Origin: Aliiroseovarius zhejiangensis
GTDB taxonomy: Bacteria; Pseudomonadota; Alphaproteobacteria; Rhodobacterales; Rhodobacteraceae
Assembly: GCF_014656375.1 (NCBI RefSeq)
Contig: NZ_BNCH01000005.1
Coordinates: 1-64,000 of the forward strand
DNA length: 64,000 nucleotides
Direction: 5' to 3'
In this document: positions 1 to 8,403 of the stretch, piece by piece
Position numbering within the stretch: the stretch's first letter is position 1
Layout of the letters: each line of letters begins with the position of its first letter
Program-made: the position numbers and the translations under genes
The notes under the pieces: generated by a model
What the model was told of the DNA's origin: nothing
The model's input: the letters and a program-made list of their open reading frames with translations, nothing else
The model's database searches: none

Positions 1-52
1 AGCCAGAAACCCTCTCTTATCAATTCAGCCTAATCTGTCCCATTGGCGCTGA

Positions 53-628
53 CGTCAGACACCGGGCACCCTGGCACATACGGCGGTGAGCTTGATGCTC
101 TACACCGGCGCGGCGCGGGTGGACGCGGTGAAGCTGGGGCCGAAGAACGTCCGTAACGGCAAGATCGAGTACCGGCGACAGAAGACGCAACGGTCAGGTG
201 GTGTGTTGGTTTCGGTGCCGATCCACCCAGACCTGGCCGAAGTACTGGACAGGTTGCCGAAGGACCGGCCCTTCCTGGCCACACAGAAGGGCACTATGCG
301 GTCGGCAGGCGGCTTGGGCAATCTCATGCAGCGATGGACCGAGGACGCCAAACTGCCCCAGTGTTCCGCGCACGGCCTCCGCAAGGCCTGCGCGCGCCGT
401 CTCGCCGAGGCTGGGGCCACCGCGCACGAGATCGGCGCGGTAACCGGGCACAAAACGCTGGCACTTGTGCAACGCTACACCGAGGCCGCAGGCCGCGAAG
501 GCATGGCCGATTCCGCGATTGAGAAACTGATCGCCCGCCCCAACGGCGAGCGCGATTTGGCGAACCTTCCCAAGAGGTTCGTCAAATCAGATACCAACCC
601 CAAGCAGGGAAAGGATAATCTATTGTGA
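53..628 (+). pseudogene. Tyrosine recombinase (phage-type integrase), 3' fragment
   Basis: The C-terminal catalytic domain of a tyrosine site-specific recombinase. The order of key residues is clear: an Arg in an LYTGAAR segment, HGLR (His-x-x-Arg), GHKT and the RYTEAA segment holding the nucleophilic Tyr. The reading frame is closed by a TGA at 50-52, and the only nearby start is a GTG at 86, right before the first catalytic Arg. The N-terminal DNA-binding region is therefore missing in this frame. The gene could continue upstream of the window in another frame, so a frameshift and a nonsense mutation are both possible. Probably a remnant of an integrated element; unlikely to be active as it stands. 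Confidence 0.8.
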
Positions 629-741
629 CGAATCAAGATTTCATGCGGGCTGGCCATGCTTAACTGCCTGAAATCATTGAAGTGGCTGATGCTCGGAATC
701 AAAGAATGTGCCACTGGAATCAGATTGTCTTTCGCAACATC

Positions 742-772
742 AAAAAAGGCCGCCAAGCAAAGTGGCGACCTT
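742..772 (-). terminator. Rho-independent terminator of the 338-aa gene
   Basis: An inverted repeat (AGGCCGCCA / TGGCGACCT with one mismatch) with an A-run on the plus-strand left side. Read on the minus strand this is a stem followed by a run of T, just after the stop of the minus-strand gene at 808. Confidence 0.7.
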
Positions 773-807
773 CTCAGTGACTGATCGGAATGTGCTCGAG
801 AGGCGAT

Positions 808-1824
808 CTAGGCTGAAGTTTGCGTCTTGCTCAGCTTCAGGTGCTGGTCAGCGAATTCTCGAACGCTTGGTAACTCTTCTTGATCGAGCGGAGGATGGTC
901 ACCCCATGTCGCTCCGACATAGAACTCTGCGTCCCAAGGCGTCCGCAACCCATCCACTACTTTTGCGGGAACAACATCCCTTCCTGCCAAAACCCTTTCG
1001 TATGTTTTGGGGTCAAGCGCTTGCCCTTGGAAGATGGCGCTATCTGCATATTGTTCATATAGACGAAGGAGCAGAGCTTTGAACTCAATACGAGCATCTA
1101 CATAATCGAAGGGGATTTCACTCCAAGCCTTGACCCTCGCGTGCTTGTATTTGGGGTGTGGCTTTAGCTTGATCGCGATGGAGATATTAACCTTGTCATG
1201 TTCGCCGGAGTAATTCAGCTGGTTTCCGACAACATCGCGAGAATTGCAGATTGGGATAACCCTCTCCAGGATACCATCGTTCTCATGTTTGAGGATTTCG
1301 GCGAGAATTGCATAGGAATTGTGTCTGCTGGTTGGGCGTTCGCTCATCTGATTGTCATAGAGAGGGTTGGTCAGCCACTCTTCGCGCACACAGAATGCTT
1401 CTGATAACTCAGCATATGCGGTGCCGTTCAGCTTATCCACCAGCAGGGTGTCGTCGAGGAAGATGGCGGGTGTAATGCCGTACTCCTCAAGTGTTCGCAC
1501 GGCATCCATCAAGGTGTAGCCATAAGCGCTGTAGAGATGCCGAATACGTTCGGCAGTCCGCCTCGCCGTGTCGTCATAGTGACCGTAATCACTATATTCG
1601 CCCTGGGTTTCAGCGTCCTTAAATGCAGACAAGATCATCATCACCAGATTGCTAAGTGGCAGGTCGCCCAGTTGCTCGGCGCGTTTTTCCAGATAAACAC
1701 GTAGCTCGGCGGTTGGCCGGACCGTAAATGCTTTGGCATCAATGGCCTCCATCTCGGCTTTTTGGGGCATGGAAACAGGTCTTGAAACCGCACGTCGCAG
1801 CAAATCACCCAGCATCGTTTTCAT
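808..1824 (-). CDS. Uncharacterised regulator-like protein
   Basis: A protein of 338 aa, not recognised. I chose the ATG at 1824 because an AGGAG ribosome binding site lies about 7 bases upstream; an upstream start at 1860 lacks one. Residues about 30-70 look like a ribbon-helix-helix or coiled segment (TVRPTAELRVYLEKRAEQL). A middle stretch ending VREEWLTN resembles the end of the HTH unit in some XRE-type regulators. The C-terminal half shows no motif I know. It lies downstream of tniQ on the same strand, preceded by a perfect inverted repeat and followed by a terminator, so it is its own transcription unit or the last gene of the transposon operon. The regulatory role is inference. Confidence 0.6.
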   Translation of the reverse strand: MKTMLGDLLRRAVSRPVSMPQKAEMEAIDAKAFTVRPTAELRVYLEKRAEQLGDLPLSNLVMMILSAFKDAETQGEYSDYGHYDDTARRTAERIRHLYSAYGYTLMDAVRTLEEYGITPAIFLDDTLLVDKLNGTAYAELSEAFCVREEWLTNPLYDNQMSERPTSRHNSYAILAEILKHENDGILERVIPICNSRDVVGNQLNYSGEHDKVNISIAIKLKPHPKYKHARVKAWSEIPFDYVDARIEFKALLLRLYEQYADSAIFQGQALDPKTYERVLAGRDVVPAKVVDGLRTPWDAEFYVGATWGDHPPLDQEELPSVREFADQHLKLSKTQTSA

Positions 1825-1889
1825 CGTAAAACTCCTGTTAACTGTATTGAGAGCGCACATGATTCTTATCGAATTATTTAGGTGACTCT

Positions 1890-1912
1890 AATTGCATCAA
1901 TAAGATGCAATT
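1890..1912. repeat. Perfect 9-bp inverted repeat between tniQ and the 338-aa gene
   Basis: Arms AATTGCATC and GATGCAATT are separated by five bases (aataa). It lies in the short AT-rich gap after the tniQ stop and upstream of the start at 1824. It could be an operator for the downstream gene, or a weak terminator. A TGTCAA-starting stretch follows directly at 1912. Confidence 0.5.
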
Positions 1913-1928
1913 GTCAATTGCGCTGCAC

Positions 1929-3779
1929 CTAACGACCGCTGACCACCGAGAGCAACTTCAACCGGTCGTTCTCTGCACACTCACAATACGCATCTTCAAT
2001 AACGGCGCGTGGGTAGATCTTGCTGTAGCGCGCCGGAAACGGCATCGGATCGATCCCAAGCCTCTCGAGCTTGCTGCTGACATGCTTTGCCTGGGTTCCG
2101 ATTTGATGTGCAAGGCAGCCGAGGGTCACATAGCTGTCCAGGAAACGATTGAAGGAGCGCTGCGAAAACGTTGTCATCCTCAGGCCATTGCGCGCGCAGC
2201 GTACCGTTTCTCCCAGCAAAATCCCCTCACGGGTCAACATGGCGATCGTGGGATCGTTGACCCTGAGGAGGCGCTTCAGATCGCGCTTGCTGTAGCCTTC
2301 GGGCCAGTCACGCCCGGCCAGTGCCTTCAAATCCCGCCAGTTGACCAGAAACGACCCGAAATGCGCCCTGCCTCGTACGGGCGCAATGTGCCGGGCGCTT
2401 CCGGTCTGAAGCAGTCTGATGGTCTCGATATAGCTCAGCTTGGTCATCCTGATGCTGTCACGAATGGTGGCGTAGTCGGATCGGTCGCACCCTTCTCCGG
2501 CCGGCGCGTGCAGACAGCTGTCGAGCAGCCTCTGAAGTTCTTCGCGCGGATAGCTCTCAGTGAATCCGTCAAGTTTGAAGGTCGGAGTGATGAGATCCGA
2601 AGCTGCAATCTTGTCGAAGGTACAGGGCGGGCATCCAAGGTATTCACCGGCCTTCTTCCGGCGCAGGCCTCGTGCGATATCGCGCAGGAAATCCGAGTGC
2701 TTGTCGACATCAAAGTAGAAGCGATTGCTGTGTTCAGACGGGATGCCCGCACGGGCCGCGAAGGCTCTCTGGATCGCATATATCCTGCCGCCCATGATGC
2801 CGTATTCCTGAGATGCCGAGGGGGCACTGTGTAACTGCCTCTTCGGACAAGGCTGCCCCAGTACGACTTCACCTTTGTCGATTGGATAGTGCGACCAGAT
2901 GTAGTTGCGCACGATGTCGATAAGGGGCGCGTGCCTCGGGCAGTTCCGCTTATGTGTCATCCAGCGGGCAAAGGGACCAAAATCAGTGTAATATCCGGGT
3001 CTCTCACTCCCGGAGTTTTTCTGAATATCGGAGAGCGCGTTGCTGATCCCCTCTGCGCCGGACAGGCAGGCCTGAAAGCCCTGATCGGCGGCGTAAGACA
3101 GCTGCGCGCCCGACAGGTTTTCGCGGCGCATCCCGGCTCCATGCACCATCAGAACACCAAGACTTTCGCAGAAACAGGTGACGACATCGAAGTCGATCCG
3201 GTTGAGCCACGTCCCGTCAGAACAGCCTCCCAATCGTCGAGCAAGCCAAGTTTCAAAGCGGGTGCATTTCCCGTGTGCCGGAGCCCTCAGTCCGGCGAGG
3301 CTGTCCCGCACCCGTGCCGCAAAGTCGCTGGCATGTCGAGGATAGTCGGCCTCCGGCAGAGCGGTCAGTTCAACATCGTGATCAGGGCAGTGTCGCAGCT
3401 GTGCGACCTGCCAGCGCATCCTGCAGTGAGGTGCATATGGGCCTGCGGTTCTGACATCCTCACGCAGGCATTCCGGGCAGACCAGTTGGCGGCTGCGGGT
3501 AAAACACCTTGCAGTCAGGGTCTCGCCGTTCAGTTCATAATGCCTGCTGTCGACAAGTCTCACGGTAAACCTTGCCAGCGCATCGGCTTCGACACCGGCC
3601 AGCTCTGAAAGCTCTGCCAGCGCTTGCGCCTCACCACCCACGAGGCGCTTCCAGTTCAGTCCCACGTCCGAGCAGAAGTCCTGCACATAGGGCGAACCGT
3701 TCAGTGACGCCAGGCGGGACACAAAAGAGGTTGCCGGTTCAAAGGGCATGAGCGCAACGGTAAGGGCCAGTCTGGTCAT
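1929..3779 (-). CDS. tniQ: TniQ/TnsD-family transposition target-selection protein
   Basis: TniQ-family proteins choose the target site and recruit the AAA ATPase and transposase. The N-terminal TniQ domain is plain: an ALMPFEPATSFVSRLA opening, then a zinc-binding cluster with C101, C104, C119, H130, C131 and H134 (CPEC...HCPDHDVELT). At 616 aa it is longer than the short TniQ of Tn5053-like elements and nearer to TnsD length. The C-terminal half has repeated helical HTH-like segments, which suggests recognition of a specific DNA site. The start overlaps the stop of tniB by 4 bases (ATGA), so the two are translationally coupled. The target site cannot be told from here. Confidence 0.9.
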   Translation of the reverse strand: MTRLALTVALMPFEPATSFVSRLASLNGSPYVQDFCSDVGLNWKRLVGGEAQALAELSELAGVEADALARFTVRLVDSRHYELNGETLTARCFTRSRQLVCPECLREDVRTAGPYAPHCRMRWQVAQLRHCPDHDVELTALPEADYPRHASDFAARVRDSLAGLRAPAHGKCTRFETWLARRLGGCSDGTWLNRIDFDVVTCFCESLGVLMVHGAGMRRENLSGAQLSYAADQGFQACLSGAEGISNALSDIQKNSGSERPGYYTDFGPFARWMTHKRNCPRHAPLIDIVRNYIWSHYPIDKGEVVLGQPCPKRQLHSAPSASQEYGIMGGRIYAIQRAFAARAGIPSEHSNRFYFDVDKHSDFLRDIARGLRRKKAGEYLGCPPCTFDKIAASDLITPTFKLDGFTESYPREELQRLLDSCLHAPAGEGCDRSDYATIRDSIRMTKLSYIETIRLLQTGSARHIAPVRGRAHFGSFLVNWRDLKALAGRDWPEGYSKRDLKRLLRVNDPTIAMLTREGILLGETVRCARNGLRMTTFSQRSFNRFLDSYVTLGCLAHQIGTQAKHVSSKLERLGIDPMPFPARYSKIYPRAVIEDAYCECAENDRLKLLSVVSGR

Positions 3780-4777
3780 GCCGGCTCTTCCCGTTTCCGG
3801 CGCCAGTTTCTATCCTCCCGCTCAAGCGAGGACAGGAGCTTCCCAGCATTGATTGCCAGGAAATCTTCGCTGAGAAAGGGGTTGAGCCCGTCGATGCATC
3901 CCGTGCGACGTCGAAACGCTGATGCAAAGTCCCGCAGGCCCAGAGTTTTACGCTCAGCTACAAGCGCTTCTTCGATCGCACCGATGATGATCTCGATGAC
4001 CAGACCAAACTCGTCGGAAGCGGCATGTATCAACCTGCGGACGGTTTCGGCCTGAAGAATGATGGCCTCAACCCCAAGGCAACCAGCGTGAGCGTATTGC
4101 TCGACGACAGATCTGATGCTCTTGCCGTCTGAAGTATAACTTACAGGGGCGAAATGGATCGGTTCGATGCGCCTTGCGAGCTGGGTGTCGAGATCGAAGA
4201 GATCCATGAGGCCGGGCATGCCGCTGAGAATAATCCCGACCGGCCAGATCCTGTTCTGCATGATTGACTTGAGGGTATTGACCACATCCTGCATCTCGGA
4301 ACGAAAGCGGCTGGAATAGAAATCCTGGGCTTCGTCGAGATGCAGGAACATAGTTTGCCGTTGGCGCAGGTGGTTCTGCACGAGTTCCCAGATGATGCCG
4401 GAAGTCCGGTCGCGGCGGATCGGGTAGCCTAACGCCTGAAGGCAGGAGTGGCCGACATGTTTGAGCGTAGCGGGTGATGGCACCGTCAGGCTCACGACAT
4501 CGGCGCGCACTACGCCGTCGGCCAGCAGCTGCAGATCGCTGTGCCTGCTGAAGAGACGCCGGATCGCTGTGGATTTTCCCGATCCGGAGCGGCCGATGAC
4601 CGCTATTCCATGCGCTTCATGATGTTGCCCGAGCTCGATACCGGCACGCCGGTGATAGAGCAGCGCATCGAATTTTGCTTCCAGTTCGCGGTAACGTGCA
4701 TGCGTGACAAAGCGTCGTTGCAGGGCCATTATCTTTTGTCCGATGTCGAATGCTTTCTGTTGTGCGGGCGTCATCAT
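3776..4777 (-). CDS. tniB: TniB/TnsC-family transposition AAA+ ATPase
   Basis: A 333-aa AAA+ regulator that links target selection by TniQ to the transposase. The Walker A motif GRSGSGKST is at residues 62-70. A Walker B segment (MFLHLDEAQ) is near residue 155 and a sensor-like region (GIILSGMPGL) follows about 50 residues later. An N-terminal helical stretch (residues 1-50) matches the usual TniB layout. The start (ATGATGA) overlaps the stop of tniA, and an AGGA lies just upstream. Second-last gene of a four-gene overlapping operon, tnsA-tniA-tniB-tniQ. All key motifs look intact. Confidence 0.93.
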   Translation of the reverse strand: MMTPAQQKAFDIGQKIMALQRRFVTHARYRELEAKFDALLYHRRAGIELGQHHEAHGIAVIGRSGSGKSTAIRRLFSRHSDLQLLADGVVRADVVSLTVPSPATLKHVGHSCLQALGYPIRRDRTSGIIWELVQNHLRQRQTMFLHLDEAQDFYSSRFRSEMQDVVNTLKSIMQNRIWPVGIILSGMPGLMDLFDLDTQLARRIEPIHFAPVSYTSDGKSIRSVVEQYAHAGCLGVEAIILQAETVRRLIHAASDEFGLVIEIIIGAIEEALVAERKTLGLRDFASAFRRRTGCIDGLNPFLSEDFLAINAGKLLSSLEREDRNWRRKREEPA

Positions 4778-6891
4778 TCGTCCTCCAGAGACCAGCTGTC
4801 AGACTGACGAAGAGAGGTGTGGCCTCGCGTTTCGCCGACCTTCTTCCTCCGGGATGGCGCGGGTTCGATGAAACGGCCGAACGGAGCTTCCCGCTGCGGG
4901 GCGGCCGCTGGTGCGGGTTCGGCCAGTATCTGCTGCGCCTGAAACAGGGAGCGCTCGATCTGCGCGAGTTGGGCCTTCCCCGGATTCTGAGGTGTGATCC
5001 CGGCGCGCAACTGTGCCGCCTTATCGATCGCCCGGATGTTCGCGATCGCGCGGTCCCGCACGTCTTCTGTCAGTTCCGCTTCACTGGCATAGCGCTGCCG
5101 CAGGACGCGGTTTTCCGCAATCCAGTCCGCCAGTGAGATGCCATCGAAGTTGCCTTTCACAGGGGAGGCGCTGTGCCACTCATTCCCGATCCTGATGGAA
5201 ATTTCCCCGATATCTTCAGGGTCGATTCTGATGGTGAATTTGCGGTTTCTGGATCGCTTGAATTTTTCGCGCAGCTCCGGACAGCTGTAGAAGTTGCCAA
5301 AGAAACGGATGCCGCGTTTCGACAGGATGCGCTCGAACTCGTGACCTAGAACTGTGCGGCGGACATGTCGGTCCGGAGGGGCGGAGATCCCGCGATCACG
5401 GACGAGTTCTTTCCAGCGATTGGCCGGGGTCTGACCTCCAAGACCGCCATGTGGCTTGTTATGATAATAGTCGACGATGAAATACGTAAGTATGCGCGCC
5501 AGATCGTCGTCATCGAGCGCGGCGGTTCCTTCGCTGTCATAGTCCCCGCGTTCGAGCGGATTGGAAAAGGTCCTTCCGGAAAGACGCGGCATGAGCCCTG
5601 TTGTAAGAGTTCCGAAGGGGCGCTCAATCCGACCGCGCAGTTCGGGGATTTTGACCGGCGCGAATTGCATGATACCGCCAAGGCCGTTGACTGCGGCCAC
5701 GAAAGCATCGGCAAAGAAAGCCGTGCCGGTGTCACATGCCACACTGGAAATGCCACCGTGCTGGTTCCACGGCGACTGTGCGCCAAGGGCCCGGGCCAGA
5801 TCGCTCTTGTCCGTCACGATCATCTTCAGGAGCCGCACAGCGGCCTCGGCCGACGGGTTTTCGACAATCAGCAGCCCCAGAATGCAGCGGCTTGCACAGT
5901 CAATGGCAGCATAGATCCAGCGACGCCCTTTTGGCAGGGTACGCCGCTGTTCATCGGTCATGATCTGATAAAGGCCCAGGTTGGTGAAATATGTAACCAG
6001 GTCGACATTCCACTCGTCGACTTCGATCCTCTCCATCGGAAACTGCACGTCGAGCCCACCTGACCACATCGCATATTTTTTGCGCGCAGCGTCCGGGCCG
6101 AGGCGCGCGCAATCCGTCTCGAAAGGATCGAGTGCATTGATGCGCCGCCGGATCGTGGCAGGGCTGGGAGTGTGCAGTGGCTTCAGGTTCGCGGCCGCGC
6201 GGTTCGCGTTCTCTTCTTTGAAGCGGCGTCTTGTGTGTTCGATGACTTCTTCCATCGTTGGCCGGTTCACGCTGGCATACGTCAGCACGCAGTCCTGCAG
6301 CAGGGCTTCGACGTCGTGAGTGAAATAGCCGGATATCCAGCCCGATCCGGTTTTGCGGGGTGCGAGCGTCATCGGGTCGAAGCCGCTGTTGCGCAGCGTG
6401 CGCAGATGATCCAGCAACGTTCTCCCGGAGGGCAGCTGGCGCAGGGGCAGGCGCTCAGAGGCCCTGATCCGCCGCCCGAGAAAGTGCCGGGCCAGTTCCT
6501 GATCCGCAACCATCTGCTCCAGCCGCTGTCTGTGCTGACGGATGCCAGCCTCTGTGAGTTTCAGTTCCCCCGCTTCATGCAGGCGGTACATTGCCATGCA
6601 GACGAGGTAGAGCCAGATGGTTTTTCCGCGCGTTTCCTCATCGAGCCCGTCCAAAGTCGGGGCGCGGGAGCTTGCTTTATTACGGACGTTTTGACCTGCG
6701 AAATAGTCCCGTTCATGGCGCCACCCCGGCGCGGTGGCCAGTTCGCTCATCTGGTCATGAGAAAACGCCTCAATGCAGTCCGGCGCCTCGCATCGGGCAA
6801 GATACTGGTGGGTCTTGTCGGATTTCAGCGGTCGATAGGTCTGGCTGCCGATGGTGATCCGGTCGGTTCCGGAGAAACTAAGCCGTGTCAT
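4774..6891 (-). CDS. tniA: TniA/TnsB-family DDE transposase
   Basis: The 705-aa retroviral-integrase-fold transposase that joins transposon 3' ends to target DNA. The DDE triad is visible: D292 in IEVDEWN, D387 in VACDTGTAF, E423 in LRGRIERPFG. An N-terminal HTH region (residues about 80-250) would bind the transposon ends. A Mu-type C-terminal beta domain follows the core (GNFYSCPELRE, about residue 555), and a proline/alanine-rich tail probably contacts TniB. The start overlaps the stop of the TnsA-like gene by 4 bases. No frameshift or stop is seen, so the element may be active. Confidence 0.94.
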   Translation of the reverse strand: MTRLSFSGTDRITIGSQTYRPLKSDKTHQYLARCEAPDCIEAFSHDQMSELATAPGWRHERDYFAGQNVRNKASSRAPTLDGLDEETRGKTIWLYLVCMAMYRLHEAGELKLTEAGIRQHRQRLEQMVADQELARHFLGRRIRASERLPLRQLPSGRTLLDHLRTLRNSGFDPMTLAPRKTGSGWISGYFTHDVEALLQDCVLTYASVNRPTMEEVIEHTRRRFKEENANRAAANLKPLHTPSPATIRRRINALDPFETDCARLGPDAARKKYAMWSGGLDVQFPMERIEVDEWNVDLVTYFTNLGLYQIMTDEQRRTLPKGRRWIYAAIDCASRCILGLLIVENPSAEAAVRLLKMIVTDKSDLARALGAQSPWNQHGGISSVACDTGTAFFADAFVAAVNGLGGIMQFAPVKIPELRGRIERPFGTLTTGLMPRLSGRTFSNPLERGDYDSEGTAALDDDDLARILTYFIVDYYHNKPHGGLGGQTPANRWKELVRDRGISAPPDRHVRRTVLGHEFERILSKRGIRFFGNFYSCPELREKFKRSRNRKFTIRIDPEDIGEISIRIGNEWHSASPVKGNFDGISLADWIAENRVLRQRYASEAELTEDVRDRAIANIRAIDKAAQLRAGITPQNPGKAQLAQIERSLFQAQQILAEPAPAAAPQREAPFGRFIEPAPSRRKKVGETRGHTSLRQSDSWSLEDE

Positions 6892-7643
6892 GCCGCACCT
6901 CCCTTCGCCACCATGGTGTTCAGATCGATAAGCCCCGGCGATACCTGCCTGAGCAACCCGCTCATGACCGCACGAAAGGCCGCCCGATAGGCGCGACCGG
7001 CAAGACCCGTCGCAGCACAGAGATCTGACATTGAAACCGGCCGGTACAGGGACCGGATAGCCTCCTGAATGGTCGTGTCGGCCTCGGGATCCGCGTGTTT
7101 CAGGAGCTCAAAGTACCGCATGGCATTGATGGCATCGGCAGTTGAGACGCAACTGTCTGTGAACAGAATGACGTTCTCCGCAAAATCCGGGGGGAGCTGA
7201 CTGCCTATCAAAGCGAGATCTGCATCGAAGCGTTTCGCGATCGCGCGTTCTTCCGGGCGCACAGCCACGGCGTGCCGCTGCCCGTCGTGCATGGTGATGA
7301 GGAAATCAAATGTGTGGGAACGTTCTTTACCGCTGGCATCGCAATAATTTACGGCCGGGGGCTGCTCCAGCAGATCGGCGACTTTGCCCGAGGTCACCGC
7401 GAGGGTGATAAAGATCAGCTCCAGCTTGCTCTCAAAACAGACGCGCCGGTGCAGGCCCTGCGTGGGTATCCAGACAGGGATCATGCCTCTGACGCTGGTT
7501 CTGGAGCGAAAACTGATTTTACGGAATGCCCGGCTTTCGGCTGGCAGGCGGTGTCGGGTTCGTGCCGCGGGGGCAAGGAGCGATGCGCGTGAGTGAGTGG
7601 CGAGCGGCCCTTCGGCACGCACGGGTTTGTCGGGAGCAGCCAT
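6888..7643 (-). CDS. tnsA: TnsA-like transposon endonuclease with an altered active site
   Basis: The first gene of the operon. I place the start at the ATG at 7643 (251 aa) because AGGAGG lies 6 bases upstream; a start at 7670 is poorer. The family cuts the 5' ends of the transposon so that it moves by cut-and-paste. The restriction-like fold is visible: an SKLE segment (E75), the EQPPAVNY strand, TFDFLI (D113) and AVAVRP. In TnsA the last motif is Q/E-x-K; here the expected Lys is R129. The C-terminal part (about 150-251) has HTH-like helices that probably contact TniB. The assignment rests on motif order, position before the DDE gene and coupling; the Lys-to-Arg change leaves catalytic activity open. 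Confidence 0.75.
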   Translation of the reverse strand: MAAPDKPVRAEGPLATHSRASLLAPAARTRHRLPAESRAFRKISFRSRTSVRGMIPVWIPTQGLHRRVCFESKLELIFITLAVTSGKVADLLEQPPAVNYCDASGKERSHTFDFLITMHDGQRHAVAVRPEERAIAKRFDADLALIGSQLPPDFAENVILFTDSCVSTADAINAMRYFELLKHADPEADTTIQEAIRSLYRPVSMSDLCAATGLAGRAYRAAFRAVMSGLLRQVSPGLIDLNTMVAKGGAA

Positions 7644-7725
7644 GGCTGTCCTCCTTTCAGCAATGAACATCAGGGCACGGCCAGAGAACTGCCCGTGTTA
7701 TTCTTGACTTCTTGTGCGAAACGGA

Positions 7726-7762
7726 GGATCAAGAGACCTGAACTTGGTGGGTTTCTTGATCC
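7726..7762. repeat. Inverted repeat upstream of the transposition operon
   Basis: Arms GGATCAAGAGACC (7726-7738) and GGGTTTCTTGATCC (7749-7762) pair with one mismatch. It sits in the 180-bp gap between the end of the Ner-like gene and the start of tnsA. It may be an operator for the operon, a terminator of the Ner-like gene, or part of the transposon end; there is no clear T-run. Confidence 0.5.
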
Positions 7763-7820
7763 CCCTTTGGAGGCCTGGGAGGTTGCAGCTTCCAGGCTTT
7801 CGCTTTATTGGGTAGTGAGA

Positions 7821-8069
7821 TCAGCTTACATCGTCGTCCTCCTCGTACCGATCCGGCCAAATGGTCTCTGGGGTAGTGGAAAGCTTGCGGGCTATGGCCT
7901 CCTGGATTCTCTGTGATCTGTGGTAGCCCTGCGAGACCGTGGTAATTGTACTGGGGGTGACCCCTAGCTCGCGGGCGAGGGCGTTGATGCCGGAGCCAGC
8001 ATCCCGCAGGCGCGCTTTGATCGAAGCGTGCAGGTCGAGATCTACGATTTTCGCGCCTTTATTTTTCAT
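7821..8069 (-). CDS. Ner/Nlp-family HTH regulator
   Basis: A protein of 82 aa resembling phage Mu Ner and Nlp/SfsB regulators. It has an HASIKARLRDAG helix, then an ALARELGVTPSTI helix-turn-helix, and the family-typical ending IARKLSTTPETIWPDRY. Ner represses early transposition genes in Mu-like phages. Its place upstream of a DDE-transposase operon, on the same strand, suggests it controls that operon. Few Shine-Dalgarno bases precede the ATG. The regulatory target is inference. Confidence 0.8.
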   Translation of the reverse strand: MKNKGAKIVDLDLHASIKARLRDAGSGINALARELGVTPSTITTVSQGYHRSQRIQEAIARKLSTTPETIWPDRYEEDDDVS

Positions 8070-8403
8070 CTGTTAGATCAATACGTCCTAGGCAGGCCTC
8101 CTGAAAACGGAGGCGAATCACCCGAGTAATTGCACAGTCTGATTCGGTTGAGAAGGGGGTGAGAAGCTTGACCGGGATATGAGTATCTATCGGAAAACAA
8201 ATAACAATTTGTTTTTAGATTGATTGTGAAACGCCCCCGGAAAGCTTTCCTGAATGATCTCAGTGCGTTGTTCCGCGAGCGCATTCAGAGGCACAGGCAG
8301 AAGGAAGCCCGAAGGTGCCGGCAGAAAAAAGTTCTGCCATTTCTCTTTGGCAGTACAGGGCACCGAACACCGCCCGAATTCTTCGGGACTGCGTCACCGG
8401 CTT
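8070..8403. other. 334-bp gap upstream of the Ner-like gene, with inverted repeat
   Basis: No supportable gene. It contains a perfect 9-bp inverted repeat (AAAACAAAT at 8194-8202, ATTTGTTTT at 8207-8215; four-base spacer) in an AT-rich patch, about 125 bases before the Ner-like start. A candidate operator, or transposase binding site near a transposon end. Transcription of the neighbouring minus-strand gene ends at its right border. Confidence 0.5.

Noticed and set aside
1912..1929. Possible left transposon end starting TGTCAA with GCTGCACC, loosely like Tn5053/Tn402 ends
   Set aside because: Only a few bases agree, and no matching inverted copy was found on the other side; the TTGACA at 11,562 is better explained as a promoter.
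1905..2834. Long plus-strand open frame opposite tniQ
   Set aside because: It is the antisense shadow of tniQ and shows no protein family; high GC yields many such frames.
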